Positions 35,187-44,344 of a stretch of DNA of 64,000 nt are shown in pieces. The stretch is from JAFKFI01 sp963795435 (GTDB lineage: Bacteria > Pseudomonadota > Alphaproteobacteria > Acetobacterales > Acetobacteraceae). The stretch is taken from the NCBI GenBank assembly GCA_963795435.1, contig CAWCHV010000007.1:1984001-2048000 (forward strand), read 5' to 3'. Below the pieces are notes generated by a model, which was given only the letters and a program-made list of their open reading frames with translations, did no database searches and had not been told where the DNA came from. The position numbers were made by a program, and so were the translations under genes. Within the stretch, counting starts at the first letter, position 1. Each line of letters starts with the position of its first letter.

Positions 35187-35885
35187 TCACCCCAGCGCGG
35201 CGGCAAGCGCCTCAGCGCTACGCCCGTTGGCGATCGCGGCGGAGCGGCCGTCCCAGTGCACGCCGCCGACGCGGGCGAAGGCGTGATTGGCGTTCGGGTA
35301 GGTGTAGACCTTGATCCGCGCGTGGCCCTGCACGCCGGCCACCACCTTCTGGCGACCCTCTGCCGGAAAGAACTCGTCCTGATCGGCGATGTGCACGACC
35401 AGCGGCTTGGTGATCTTCCCGATGTCGCCAAGAAGGCCGTCGAGCCCAACGCCGTAGTAGGAAATATTCACGTCCGCGTCCGACTGCTCCGCCATCATGA
35501 AGGCGAGCCGGCCGCCGAGGCAGTAGCCCATCGTGCCGACGCGCCCGTTGGCTCCTGGCAGCTTGCGTGCGACGGCGACGGTCGCCTTCAAATCCTCGAT
35601 GCCCTTTGCCTGATCGAACTTGCCGAACAGCTCGAAGGCCTTCTTCCACTCGGCCTCGGACTTGTCGGTGATGTCGACGCCCGGCTCCAGCCGCCAGAAG
35701 AGATCGGGACAGACGCAAAAAAAGCCGAGATCGGCGACCCAGTCGGCGGTGTCGCGCATCGCCTGGTTCACGCCGAAGACTTCCTGGATCAGCACGACCG
35801 CGCCGGCCGGCTTGCTCTTTGGCTCGACGGAATAGGCCGAGAAGCTGCCCGAGCCGTCCGTCGCCTGGATGGTGATGCTCGCCAT
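35187..35885 (-). CDS. dienelactone hydrolase family protein
   Basis: This 232-residue alpha/beta hydrolase uses a Cys-Asp-His triad: the nucleophile is Cys in GYCLGGRLA, and His is in NANHAFAR. N-terminal VVLIQEVFGVNQAMRDTADW and the CPDLFWRLEPG motif are family marks. It hydrolyses lactones or related esters in aromatic catabolism, though these enzymes often have wider roles. The ATG at 35885 is preceded by AGGGAGA. There are no chlorocatechol genes nearby. Confidence 0.93.
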   Translation of the reverse strand: MASITIQATDGSGSFSAYSVEPKSKPAGAVVLIQEVFGVNQAMRDTADWVADLGFFCVCPDLFWRLEPGVDITDKSEAEWKKAFELFGKFDQAKGIEDLKATVAVARKLPGANGRVGTMGYCLGGRLAFMMAEQSDADVNISYYGVGLDGLLGDIGKITKPLVVHIADQDEFFPAEGRQKVVAGVQGHARIKVYTYPNANHAFARVGGVHWDGRSAAIANGRSAEALAAALG

Positions 35886-35969
35886 GACTGTCTCCCTCCC
35901 GCTACGCGAGGGGAGCATAGCCTGGCGGGACGCGAAGGGGAGCCTTCCGGCTCCCCACCCTCGCAAACG

Positions 35970-37100
35970 TCAGATGTAATGCTCGTCCAGCGGGGCGAAG
36001 CCGTTGAAGCGCTGGCTCGCGTAGGTCGAGACGTAGGCGCCGGTCGAGAGCAGTTCCACCCGCTCGCCGCCGGTCAACGCCAGCGGCAGGCGGTAGTTGG
36101 ACTTCTCGTACAGGATGTCCGCCCCGTCGCAGGTCGGGCCGGCGATTGCCACGGGTCCGGTCGGGCCGCCGTCATGGGGTGTCGTGATGCGATACTTGAT
36201 CGCCTCGCCCTCGGTCTCGGCGAGGCCGCCGAAGCGGCCGATGTCGAGATAGACCCAGCGCACCGGGTCTTCCTTCGACCGGCGGCAGACCAGCACCACT
36301 TCGGAGCTGACCACGCCCGCGTTGCCCACCACGAAGCGGCCCGGCTCGATCACCATCTCGGGCAGCGCGTTGCCGAAATGCGCCGTCATGGCACCCATGA
36401 TCGCGCCGGCGAACTGGTCGATGTCCGGCACGTCGTCGCGGTAGCGGGTCGGGAACCCGCCGCCGAGATTGACCATGCGGACATTCACTCCCGCATCCTT
36501 GAGGTCGGTGAACAGCATCGCCACCCGGCCGATCGCCGCCTCGTACGCCGCCGTGGTGGTCTGCTGGCTGCCGACGTGGAACGACAGGCCGAACGGATCG
36601 AGGCCGAGCTCGCCGGCCCGCAGCATCAGCTCACGCGCGGTCTCGATCGTGGTACCGAACTTGCGCGAGAGGGGCCAGTCCGCGCCGGCGTTCTCCACCA
36701 GGATACGGCAATACACCTGGCTGCCCGGCGCGTGGCGCGCGAGCTTCTCCAGTTCCTCGATGGAATCGAAGGCGAACATCGCGACGCCCACCTCATGGGC
36801 GCGACGGATCGCGCTCGCCTTCTTGATCGTGTTGCCGAAGCTGATCTCGCCCGGGCGCGCGCCGGCAGCGAGGCACGCCTCCACCTCCTCGATCCCCGCC
36901 GCGTCGAACCGGCTGCCGAGCGTCACCAGCCGGTCCAGCACGGCCGGGGCCGGATTGGCCTTCACGGCGTAATAGATCTGCGCCAGCGGCAGGGCGCGGC
37001 GAAGCGCGCGGAAATTCTCCGCCACGCGATCGGTGTCCACGACCAGGCACGGCGTCGCCGGCTGGTGCTCAACAAGGAAACGGGCGATCTTGGGGGTCAT
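35970..37100 (-). CDS. ornithine/lysine decarboxylase, PLP fold type III
   Basis: The 376-residue enzyme converts ornithine, and perhaps lysine, to a polyamine. The PLP lysine sits in YYAVKANP, the phosphate-binding loop in NLGGGFPTRY and EPGRF, and the catalytic cysteine in AGPTCDGADILYE. The length fits the small bacterial eukaryote-like ODC rather than the large biodegradative type. The ATG at 37100 has the ribosome-binding site GGGAGG ten bases upstream. Its leader holds a terminator-like hairpin just before that site (37124-37149), so attenuation by polyamine or translation state is plausible. Confidence 0.94.
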   Translation of the reverse strand: MTPKIARFLVEHQPATPCLVVDTDRVAENFRALRRALPLAQIYYAVKANPAPAVLDRLVTLGSRFDAAGIEEVEACLAAGARPGEISFGNTIKKASAIRRAHEVGVAMFAFDSIEELEKLARHAPGSQVYCRILVENAGADWPLSRKFGTTIETARELMLRAGELGLDPFGLSFHVGSQQTTTAAYEAAIGRVAMLFTDLKDAGVNVRMVNLGGGFPTRYRDDVPDIDQFAGAIMGAMTAHFGNALPEMVIEPGRFVVGNAGVVSSEVVLVCRRSKEDPVRWVYLDIGRFGGLAETEGEAIKYRITTPHDGGPTGPVAIAGPTCDGADILYEKSNYRLPLALTGGERVELLSTGAYVSTYASQRFNGFAPLDEHYI

Positions 37101-37432
37101 CGCGCCCGGGCCTCCCTATAAAACGCCCGCCTGAGAAAGGCGGCGGGCGGAGTTGACGAAACGGTCGAACGAACCAGCGACCAAACGATTGCCAGAACGC
37201 TTGACGTCGTTGCGTAACCACAAGGGCCAGAGGCACGTGCGTTGCTGCGTAGGGGGGCCACATAAGACCCCCACCCCCCCGGCGCAAGGGGAATTTATCC
37301 CCAGAGGCTCAAATCGGGCGCCGCCCCAGTGCGCTGGCCGCGCAACCGGCCGATTTGCCCCCGCGTTGCGTTGGTGCACTCTTTTCACGCCGGAATACGA
37401 TCGCCGGCGATGCTGGCATGGGAGGATGTGGA
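37101..37432. other. leader and divergent promoter region between odc and yihY
   Basis: These 332 bases hold the odc leader (minus strand) and the start region of the plus-strand YihY gene. The only clear structure is the hairpin at 37118-37149. A run of C residues at 37268-37280 and low complexity follow; no third gene is supported. The alphaproteobacterial speF RNA motif, known from ornithine decarboxylase leaders, would be expected here, but I cannot confirm it by eye. Confidence 0.5.
37118..37149 (-). promoter_or_regulatory. attenuator-like hairpin in odc leader
   Basis: On the minus strand CGCCCGCC (37149-37142), a ten-base loop and GGCGGGCG (37131-37124) form an eight-pair stem followed by TTTTAT, the shape of an intrinsic terminator. 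It stops just four bases or so before the GGGAGG ribosome-binding site of odc, so it could terminate or shield translation. Confidence 0.65.
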
Positions 37433-38461
37433 GTGGCGACCGCGGACGGGGAGCACACGGTCGAGCGGGACCATACGGCCGGCAGCGCGGAGGCGGCGGC
37501 GATCCTGCACGCCCCGGACGCCGAGCGGCTCGGCCGGCGCGCCGACAATCCCGGGCAGATCCCCTGGCCGGGCTGGAAGGCGGTGATCCGTCGCACGGCG
37601 CGCGAGGCGATCTCGGATCGCGTGTCGCTGGTATCCGCCGGGTGCGCCTTCTGGGCGACGCTGGCGCTGTTCCCCGCGATCACCATGCTGATCTTCATCT
37701 ACGGCCTGGTGTTCGACCCGGCGACCGTCGAGCCGCAGCTCCAGGTCATCGCGCGCTTCGTGCCGGCCTCCGCCTTCACGCTGATCTCGGACCGCGTGCA
37801 CCAGCTCGTGTCGCAGCGGCAGGGCACGCTCGGCCTCGGGCTGCTCATCAGCACGGCGGTCGCGCTATGGAGTTCGGCGACCGGCACGAAGGCGCTGCTC
37901 TCGGCGCTGAACATGGCCTACGAGGAGGAGGAGCAACGGAGCTTCCTGCGCTTCCAGTTCGTCGCGTTCGCCATGACGCTATGCGCGATCCTGGGCGCCG
38001 TCCTCGCCATCGCGATCCTGGTGTTCCTGCCGGCGGTGATCTCGTTCGTCGGCCTGTCAGCGCACGCCAAGCTCCTGCTGCGGCTCGCCGGCATTGCCGT
38101 GCTTCTGGTATTCGTGCTGCTCTCGCTCTCGGTGCTGTATCGCTTCGGTCCATCGCGGCGGCAGGCGAAATGGCACTGGATCACCCCCGGCTCGCTGCTC
38201 GCAACGCTGCTATGGCTCGCCGCGTCGGCCCTGTTCACGATCTACGTCGCCGATCTCGCCAATTACAACGCGACCTACGGACCGCTCGGCACCGTCGTCG
38301 GCGTGATGATGTGGTTCTGGGTGACCATTTACGCGGTCATGCTGGGGGCCGAGCTGAACTCCGAACTCGAGTTGCAGACCGCGCGCGACAGCACCGAGGG
38401 TCCGCCCAAGCCGATGGGCAAGCGAGGCGCTTATGTCGCCGACCATGTCGCGGAGGATTGA
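37433..38461 (+). CDS. YihY/BrkB family membrane protein
   Basis: This 342-residue inner-membrane protein has six helices of the YihY/virulence factor BrkB family, once thought to be RNase BN, which is now rejected. The hallmark segments are SLVSAGCAFWATLALFPAITMLI, NATYGPLGTVVGVMMWFWVTIYAVMLGAELN, and a polar N-terminal tail. The GTG at 37433 has GGAGG eight bases upstream; an in-frame ATG at 37418 is possible. It ends 66 bases before the hydrolase gene. Function unknown. Confidence 0.9.
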   Translation: MATADGEHTVERDHTAGSAEAAAILHAPDAERLGRRADNPGQIPWPGWKAVIRRTAREAISDRVSLVSAGCAFWATLALFPAITMLIFIYGLVFDPATVEPQLQVIARFVPASAFTLISDRVHQLVSQRQGTLGLGLLISTAVALWSSATGTKALLSALNMAYEEEEQRSFLRFQFVAFAMTLCAILGAVLAIAILVFLPAVISFVGLSAHAKLLLRLAGIAVLLVFVLLSLSVLYRFGPSRRQAKWHWITPGSLLATLLWLAASALFTIYVADLANYNATYGPLGTVVGVMMWFWVTIYAVMLGAELNSELELQTARDSTEGPPKPMGKRGAYVADHVAED

Positions 38462-38526
38462 GGCGCGGCTTGAGGTTGAACGGCGGCAATGGTCACATGC
38501 GGCTCCCTGCATGGAACAACGACGCC

Positions 38527-39561
38527 ATGAGCCCCACCGAGTGCCTCCACACCGTCCGCGATTTTCGGCTCAGCAGTGGCGTGACCATGCCCGAGGCGAC
38601 GATCGCCTATGTCACGCAGGGGCGGCTCGCCCCGGACCGCCGCAATGCCATCCTGCTCACGCACGGCTACACCAGCAGCCACCATTTCGCAGACGGCGAG
38701 GGCGCGTCGGAGGGCTCCTGGGGCGCGCTGGTCGGCCCCGGCAAGCCGATCGACACCGACCGCTATTTTGTCGTCGCACCCAACATGCTGGGCTCATCCT
38801 ACGGCTCCACCGGCCCGGCCAGCCGCGATCCCGCGACCGGCCGCCCCTATGGGCCGGATTTTCCCGAGATCACCCTCTCCGACATCGTCGCCCAGCAGCG
38901 CGCGCTGCTGCGCCACTTAGGTGTCGAGCATCTGGTCGCGGTTATCGGCCCCTCTTATGGCGGGTTCCAGGCGTTCCAATGGGCGGTGGATTTCCCCGAC
39001 TTCATGGACGGCGTGGCGCCGATCGTCACCGCGCCGCACCCGCCGGCGGACAACAGCAGCCTCGAAAGCCTGATCGGGTTCCTCGCCCAGGACCCCGCCT
39101 GGAACGACGGCGATTTCTACGGTCAGCCGGGCAGCATGGTCGGCACCATGCAGAAGCTGCGGATCAACACGCTGCGGAACTACGGGCTCGAAGCCGACCT
39201 CGCGCCGCGCTTCCCCGACAAGCAGGCCCGCGACGCCGAGATCGCGCGCATCGCCGGCGAATGGGCGCGGGCGTTCGACCCGAACTCGCTGATCGTGCTG
39301 CGCCGCGCGTATATGCGCTTCGACGTGCGCCCAGGTTTTCCGCGGATCAAGGCTCGCATGTTGTACGTGCTCTCCCGCACCGACGCGCTGTTTCCTCCCT
39401 CGATCGCGCCCGCCGTGATGGACGGGCTGCGCGCGGCGGGCGTGCACGTGGACTATGTCGAGATCGACAGCGACCGCGGCCACCTCGCCTCCGGCCTCGA
39501 CGCCGGCAAGTGGGCGCCGGCGCTGCGGGCGTTCCTGGAAGAGCTGCCTCGGCCCGCATGA
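38527..39561 (+). CDS. alpha/beta hydrolase, homoserine O-acetyltransferase-like
   Basis: The 344-residue protein belongs to the MetX-type branch of alpha/beta hydrolases, with the nucleophile elbow GPSYGGFQAFQWA, preceding NMLGSSYGSTGPAS, and a catalytic His near SDRGHLASG. MetX acetylates homoserine, but related proteins are esterases, and without the diagnostic substrate residues the activity is open. The start ATG at 38527 fits the domain; an in-frame ATG at 38497 would add ten residues. It follows the YihY gene on the same strand. Confidence 0.88.
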   Translation: MSPTECLHTVRDFRLSSGVTMPEATIAYVTQGRLAPDRRNAILLTHGYTSSHHFADGEGASEGSWGALVGPGKPIDTDRYFVVAPNMLGSSYGSTGPASRDPATGRPYGPDFPEITLSDIVAQQRALLRHLGVEHLVAVIGPSYGGFQAFQWAVDFPDFMDGVAPIVTAPHPPADNSSLESLIGFLAQDPAWNDGDFYGQPGSMVGTMQKLRINTLRNYGLEADLAPRFPDKQARDAEIARIAGEWARAFDPNSLIVLRRAYMRFDVRPGFPRIKARMLYVLSRTDALFPPSIAPAVMDGLRAAGVHVDYVEIDSDRGHLASGLDAGKWAPALRAFLEELPRPA

Positions 39562-39624
39562 AGCGCGCAACCTGCGACCGGCGGCATCTTTGCGCGTTCC
39601 AGGCCGAGCACCGGAAGAGATCGC

Positions 39625-40422
39625 ATGAGCGAGCTGGTGACGACGGGATTGCCGGACCGAGCGCGGGCTGAGCTGGACGCGGCGCGGGCCAGGCTGCGCG
39701 GCAGCCGAGGGCTGGTGGTGCGCGCCTCCGAATTGGTGGCCGGCGTCGTCGGCTCCGCCGCCACGTTCGGGATGCGGGGCGTGCGGCCTCCGGCGGCCCT
39801 GCGGGCCCGCGCCCGAGGCTTGGCGGAGGTGGCGCTACGCCGTGCCTTCGACGTAGCCGTGCTTGGGATGCGTCCCGGCGGGCTGCGCGCCCGGCTGGAG
39901 GCGCGCACCAGCCGGGCGGCGGCGGCGGCTTCGGGCGCCGTTGGCGGTTTCGTCGGCATGGTCGGCTTCCTGCCCGACGTGACCATGACCACCCTGCTCA
40001 TCATGCGCCGGATCGCCGCGATCGCGGCCGAGGAGGGCGAGGACCTCGCCGACCCCGCGACCCGCGCGGCGTGCCTCGAAGTCTTCGCCGTCGGCTCCGG
40101 CAGCCTTGACGAGCCGTGGCAGGAAGGCGAGGAGCCGGAACTCGGCTACTGGAGCGCCCGAATGCTGCTCCAAGGCCGCCCGCTCGTGATGCTGATGTCG
40201 GAGGCGGCGGCCGCTTACGGGATGCGAATATCGCAGAAGCTCGCCCTGCAGGCTGTCCCGCTGGTCGGCGCGGCCGGCGGCGCGCTGGTGAACGGCGCGT
40301 TCATGGCGCATTACGAAGGCCTCGCCCGCGCGCATTTCACCATCCGCCGCCTCGAGCGCACCTACGGCGAGGCCGCGATCCGCGAGGCGGCGGCAAGCGT
40401 GGAAATCACCGACCCTCAATAA
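39625..40422 (+). CDS. EcsC family protein
   Basis: This 265-residue protein matches the EcsC family (protein of unknown function linked to the Ecs ABC transporter in Bacillus). Signature segments are GFLPDVTMTTLLIMRRIAAIAAEEGEDL, VPLVGAAGGALVNGAFMAHYEGLARAHFTIRRLE. It has two hydrophobic patches and probably binds membranes. The ATG at 39625 follows a short spacer after the hydrolase gene; the 3' end overlaps the convergent GMC oxidoreductase stop by 17 bases. Confidence 0.9.
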   Translation: MSELVTTGLPDRARAELDAARARLRGSRGLVVRASELVAGVVGSAATFGMRGVRPPAALRARARGLAEVALRRAFDVAVLGMRPGGLRARLEARTSRAAAAASGAVGGFVGMVGFLPDVTMTTLLIMRRIAAIAAEEGEDLADPATRAACLEVFAVGSGSLDEPWQEGEEPELGYWSARMLLQGRPLVMLMSEAAAAYGMRISQKLALQAVPLVGAAGGALVNGAFMAHYEGLARAHFTIRRLERTYGEAAIREAAASVEITDPQ

Positions 40423-42112
40423 TGGCGTCGCTGATCTTCTCCGCCGTCATCAGCGTCGGAAAATTCGTGTTCGCACAAGGAACCACCGGAAACACCGACG
40501 CATCCACCACGCGCAACCCCTGCACGCCGCGCACCCGCCCGGCGGGATCGGTCACCGCCATCGGGTCGCTCTCCGCCCCCATGCGGCAGCTGCAGGAGGC
40601 GTGCCAGACGCCGACAGCGGCCTTGCGCACGAAGGCTTCGAGCTGCTCGTCATCGGCCATCACACCATCCAGGGTGAAATCCTCCATGATGAACTTGCGG
40701 ATGAGATAGCTCCGCAGCGCCGGCGGCCCGTCGAGCAGCTTCGCCATCACACTGGTCATCACGCGGTTCTTCGTCGTCACCGCGCCGACTTGCCGCACCT
40801 TGTCGCCGTAGCTCGCCGGGAACGGATCGCTCGCCACGGCTTGCAACTCCGGCATCGCGGCAATCCGCCCGAGCCGGCGAAACCCCTCCATCAGCCGGTC
40901 GAGGTCGCGCCGGTCGGACAGCAGGTTGAACTCCACCTCCGGCTCGTCGCGCCAGTCGGCCGAGCGCAGCTTGACCTGCCCGGTCTCCGAATAGGTCTTG
41001 TTGACGAACAGGATCATCGAGGCGATCTGCTCGCCCACCGCGTGCCAGGACGATTTCACCGTCGCGCCGACGAACATGTCGCCCGCCGGGACGCCGGCCA
41101 TCTCCGACGAGTAGCGCCACGCCACCATCATGTGCCGCCGCGTGTGCGCGCGCAGTCGCGCGTGCGGCTTGACGAAGGCGGCGAGGGCGATCGAGGGATG
41201 GTCCATCAGCCGCTGCCCCACACCCGGCACGTGCGCCACCACCGGAATGCCGAGATCGCGCAGATGTCCCGCCGGCCCGACGCCCGCGCGCAGCAGATGC
41301 GCCGGCGAGTGGATCGCGCCCGAGGAGAGGATGATCTCGTTGCCGCGGAACTCCTGCTCTCGCCCGCCGACGCGCGCGCGAATGCCGACACAGCGGGTGT
41401 CCTCGAAGATCAGGCCCGTCACCACCGTGTCGGTCGAGATCGTCAGGTTCTCGCGCATCCGCGTGCCGGGATCGAGATAGCCGATCGCCGCGGAGACGCG
41501 CCGCTCATAGGCGTTGGAAATGGTGATCGGGAAATAGCCGTCCTCGAACGCGCCGTTCTGATCGGGCAGGTATTTCATGCCCGATTTCGCCAGCGCCTCG
41601 CCCAGCGCGCGGGCATGCTCGGGCCAGAGATCGGGGAAGATGCGGCGGACCGGGATGCGCCCTTCCTTGCCGTGGAGCGGACCGTCGAAATCCATGTCGC
41701 GTTCGACGCGCTTGAAGTAGGGCAGCACGTTGTCCCAGCGCCAGCCCTCCGCGCCGCGCGCCTCCCACTCGTCGTAGTCGGTCGGCGCGCCGCGATTGGC
41801 GAGCTGGCCGTTGATCGAGGAGCCGCCGCCCAGCACGCGCGCCTGCTCGTACTTGCGCAGGCGCGGCCGGTCGGCATCGGGGTTGTTGTGCGAGACGATT
41901 TCGGTGCTGACCTTCAGCTCGTTCCAGATGAAGCGCGAATCAAGATAGGCGGTGCCGGGATACGAATCGAGGATTTGCTCCGGCACGCGGCCGTGCGGCG
42001 TGTCCTGCCCCGCCTCGCACAGCAGCACGCGATGGCTGCTCTTGGCGGACAGCCGATTGGCCAGCACCGAGCCCGCCGACCCGCCGCCGACGATGATGGT
42101 GTCGTAGGTCAT
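40406..42112 (-). CDS. GMC family oxidoreductase
   Basis: This 568-residue FAD enzyme oxidises an alcohol or a related substrate. The dinucleotide motif IIVGGGSAGSVLANRLS opens the protein, followed by VLGGGSSINGQLANRG (GMC signature 1) and a second signature near SSGAIHSPAHLLRAGVGPAGHL. The C-terminal catalytic His is likely in GVWHASCSCRMG, and the NTNFPTLM motif closes the fold. It has no signal peptide, so it is cytoplasmic. It lies divergent from the lipase-like gene, with starts 59 bases apart. Choline or glucose-type substrates cannot be distinguished by eye. Confidence 0.94.
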   Translation of the reverse strand: MTYDTIIVGGGSAGSVLANRLSAKSSHRVLLCEAGQDTPHGRVPEQILDSYPGTAYLDSRFIWNELKVSTEIVSHNNPDADRPRLRKYEQARVLGGGSSINGQLANRGAPTDYDEWEARGAEGWRWDNVLPYFKRVERDMDFDGPLHGKEGRIPVRRIFPDLWPEHARALGEALAKSGMKYLPDQNGAFEDGYFPITISNAYERRVSAAIGYLDPGTRMRENLTISTDTVVTGLIFEDTRCVGIRARVGGREQEFRGNEIILSSGAIHSPAHLLRAGVGPAGHLRDLGIPVVAHVPGVGQRLMDHPSIALAAFVKPHARLRAHTRRHMMVAWRYSSEMAGVPAGDMFVGATVKSSWHAVGEQIASMILFVNKTYSETGQVKLRSADWRDEPEVEFNLLSDRRDLDRLMEGFRRLGRIAAMPELQAVASDPFPASYGDKVRQVGAVTTKNRVMTSVMAKLLDGPPALRSYLIRKFIMEDFTLDGVMADDEQLEAFVRKAAVGVWHASCSCRMGAESDPMAVTDPAGRVRGVQGLRVVDASVFPVVPCANTNFPTLMTAEKISDAIIEGR

Positions 42113-42171
42113 TGTCCCCTCCCGTCGTTGGCGTAAGGTTCACCCGTCATGCGGGAGGGAGCAAGCAGGCC

Positions 42172-43389
42172 ATGCACAAGAGCGTCGTTCCGCTGCTCGC
42201 AATCCTGATGTCGGCGACGGTCGCGCAAGCCGCCCAGGTGCCCGCGCCGAACCCGCTGCAGGGCGACGGCCGCGTCTCCCCGTTCTACGCCTGGACCGAC
42301 GCGATCCCCGACGCGCCTGGACGGATGCTGCGCCAAGAGAAGCTCGACCCGACGCTGGGCCTGGCGCAGGCCGGCCAGCAATTCCGCATCCTCTACACCT
42401 CGACCAATGGGATGGACGGCAAGACGCCGGTGGCCGTGTCGGGCGCGTTCTTCGTCCCGAGGGGCACGCCGCCGGCCGGCGGCTGGCCGCTGATCGCCTG
42501 GGCGCACGGCACCACCGGCGTCGCGGACATCTGCGCCCCCTCCTGGGCCGCCCGCTCGTTCCGCGACGTCAGCTATCTCAACACCTGGCTCGAACAGGGA
42601 TATGCCGTCGTCGCGACCGACTACCAGGGTCTCGGCACGCCGGGGCCGCATCCCTATCTCGCGGTGCGTCCCGAGGCCTACAGCGTGCTCGACAGCATCC
42701 ACGCCGTGCTGCACGGCTTTCCCGATCTGGCGAACCGGATCGTCATCGTCGGCCAGTCGCAGGGCGGCGGCGCGGCGTTCGCGACCGCGGGAATTGCCTC
42801 CGCCTACGCGCCGGAACTCGGCATTCGCGGCACGGTGGCGACCGGCGTTCCGTACATCACCTCCGCCTTGCTGAAGCAGCCCAGCCGTGGCGATCCGAAC
42901 CGGCCCGATCCGACGATCGCCTACACGCTGTATCTCGGCCTCTTCGCGCAGCAGACCAATCCCGCGCTCGGCGAGGCCGATTTGTTCAGCCCGAAGGCCC
43001 TGCCGGTGTTCGAGCTGGCGCGCACGACCTGCATCGGGCCGCTCGAATCCGACGTCACCAGCGCCGGCCTGACGCGATCCAACGTCTACGCGCAGGGCTT
43101 CCGGGCCGCGTTCGAGGCGAACCTTCCGGCTCTCGAATACACCACGCTCAAGCTGGCCCAGCCGATTTTCATCGGCACCGGCCAGGAGGACCACGACGTC
43201 GCCCCGTCGAGCCAGCTCGCGCTGGTCAAGGACGCCTGCGCCGCCGGCACGGTGGTCGAGGCGCATCTCTACGCCGGGCTCAGTCACAGTCCGACGGTCA
43301 ATGCCTCGCTGAAGGACTCGCTGCCGTTCGTGCGGAAGGTGCTGGCGGGCGAGCCGATTGCCCCGGTTTGCGAGCCCAGCCCGGAGTGA
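42172..43389 (+). CDS. secreted alpha/beta hydrolase, secretory-lipase-like
   Basis: The 405-residue protein has a signal peptide (MHKSVVPLLAILMSATVAQA, cut before AQVPAP). The domain includes LIAWAHGTTGVADICAPSW, DYQGLGTPGPHPYL and the nucleophile elbow VGQSQGGGAAF, with the expected downstream His region YAGLSHSPTV. The pattern matches the LIP-like secretory lipase family (PF03583). It acts outside the cytoplasm on esters; true substrate unknown. Four cysteines might form disulfides. A palindromic repeat follows 68 bases after its stop. Confidence 0.9.
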   Translation: MHKSVVPLLAILMSATVAQAAQVPAPNPLQGDGRVSPFYAWTDAIPDAPGRMLRQEKLDPTLGLAQAGQQFRILYTSTNGMDGKTPVAVSGAFFVPRGTPPAGGWPLIAWAHGTTGVADICAPSWAARSFRDVSYLNTWLEQGYAVVATDYQGLGTPGPHPYLAVRPEAYSVLDSIHAVLHGFPDLANRIVIVGQSQGGGAAFATAGIASAYAPELGIRGTVATGVPYITSALLKQPSRGDPNRPDPTIAYTLYLGLFAQQTNPALGEADLFSPKALPVFELARTTCIGPLESDVTSAGLTRSNVYAQGFRAAFEANLPALEYTTLKLAQPIFIGTGQEDHDVAPSSQLALVKDACAAGTVVEAHLYAGLSHSPTVNASLKDSLPFVRKVLAGEPIAPVCEPSPE

Positions 43390-43456
43390 TGCCTCAGGCA
43401 CGAAATCGTCAGCTTCCACCCTCGGCATAGCTCTGCACCGAGTGTTCGTACCCCCA

Positions 43457-43543
43457 CCGTCATGGTCGGCGCAGGCCGACCATCCACGCCTTCCTTGCCG
43501 GCCCGCAAAGTCGTGGATGGTCCGCCTTCGCGGACCATGACGG
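43457..43543. repeat. 87-bp palindromic MITE-like repeat
   Basis: CCGTCATGGTC...GACCATCCACG (left) and CGTGGATGGTC...GACCATGACGG (right) make a near-perfect inverted repeat over about 87 bases, each half itself being a hairpin (GGTCGGCGCAGGCCGACC and GGTCCGCCTTCGCGGACC). This is a common alphaproteobacterial intergenic mobile repeat form. It lies between convergent genes. Confidence 0.85.
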
Positions 43544-43572
43544 GTTGGTGATCCCCGCGACATCGAAATGGC

Positions 43573-44280
43573 CTACGCGCCGAGCTGGCTCGCCAGATCC
43601 TCGATGTCCTTCGCTACCAACGTCCAGCCGCCATCCGCCTCGATATCCTGCTTCTGGTGCGACCCGTGCTCGGCGGGGCGGGGGAAGAAGCCAGTCTGCA
43701 GGCCGAGTGACTGCGCCGCTCGCAGATCGGAATTATGCGCCGCGCACATCATCACCTGGCCCGGCGCCAGATCGAGCAGCCGGCATACGCCGAGATAGGT
43801 CTCGGGGTCCGGCTTGAAGTGCCCGAACAGGTCGGAGCCGAAGATCGTGTCCCACGGCAGGCCGGCGTGCTTGCCCATGTTGAGCAGCAGCGCGAGATTG
43901 CCGTTCGACAGCGGGCCAATGATGTATTTGCGCTTGAGACGGGTGAGCCCCGCCACCGCGTCCGGCCACGGCTTGAGGCGATGCCAGCCGAGATTGAGGT
44001 GTCGCAGATCGTCCTCGCTCAGCCCCTCGATGCCGAACTCGCGCACCAGCCGGTCCAGCGTCTCGCGGTGCAGCGTGTCGAGCAGGGTCCAGGGCCTCTC
44101 TCCCTTGCGGACACGATCCATCGAGGGGCGATAGGCGCCGCGCCAGGCGTCCACCAGCGCCGCCCAATCGGCGGCGATCCCGCGCTGGCGGCCAAATTCG
44201 GTGAGCTCGGCGATCAGGCTGCCGCGCCAATCCACGACCGTGCCGAAGGTGTCGAACACCAGCGCCTTGAGCTCAGCCAT
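43573..44280 (-). CDS. haloacid dehalogenase type II
   Basis: This 235-residue HAD enzyme hydrolyses 2-haloacids to 2-hydroxyacids by family analogy. The nucleophile is Asp10 in VFDTFGTVVDWR, SNGN forms motif II, Lys is in GHFKPDPETY, and motif IV is the signature MMCAAHNSDLRAAQSLGLQT. Length and motif spacing match type II enzymes. Activity on fluoro- or chloroacids cannot be inferred. The ATG at 44280 starts the motif region. It stands alone between a repeat and the AsmA-like gene. Confidence 0.93.
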   Translation of the reverse strand: MAELKALVFDTFGTVVDWRGSLIAELTEFGRQRGIAADWAALVDAWRGAYRPSMDRVRKGERPWTLLDTLHRETLDRLVREFGIEGLSEDDLRHLNLGWHRLKPWPDAVAGLTRLKRKYIIGPLSNGNLALLLNMGKHAGLPWDTIFGSDLFGHFKPDPETYLGVCRLLDLAPGQVMMCAAHNSDLRAAQSLGLQTGFFPRPAEHGSHQKQDIEADGGWTLVAKDIEDLASQLGA

Positions 44281-44344
44281 CGCTCGATCCTTCTCCCGTC
44301 GCGGGCAGCCAAGCGGCGGCCGATGGCGCGGTCAAGGGCCGGCC

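Noticed and set aside
37116..37388. Reverse 90-codon frame in the odc leader
   Set aside because: No family or ribosome-binding site; the hairpin and the known leader type explain the region better.
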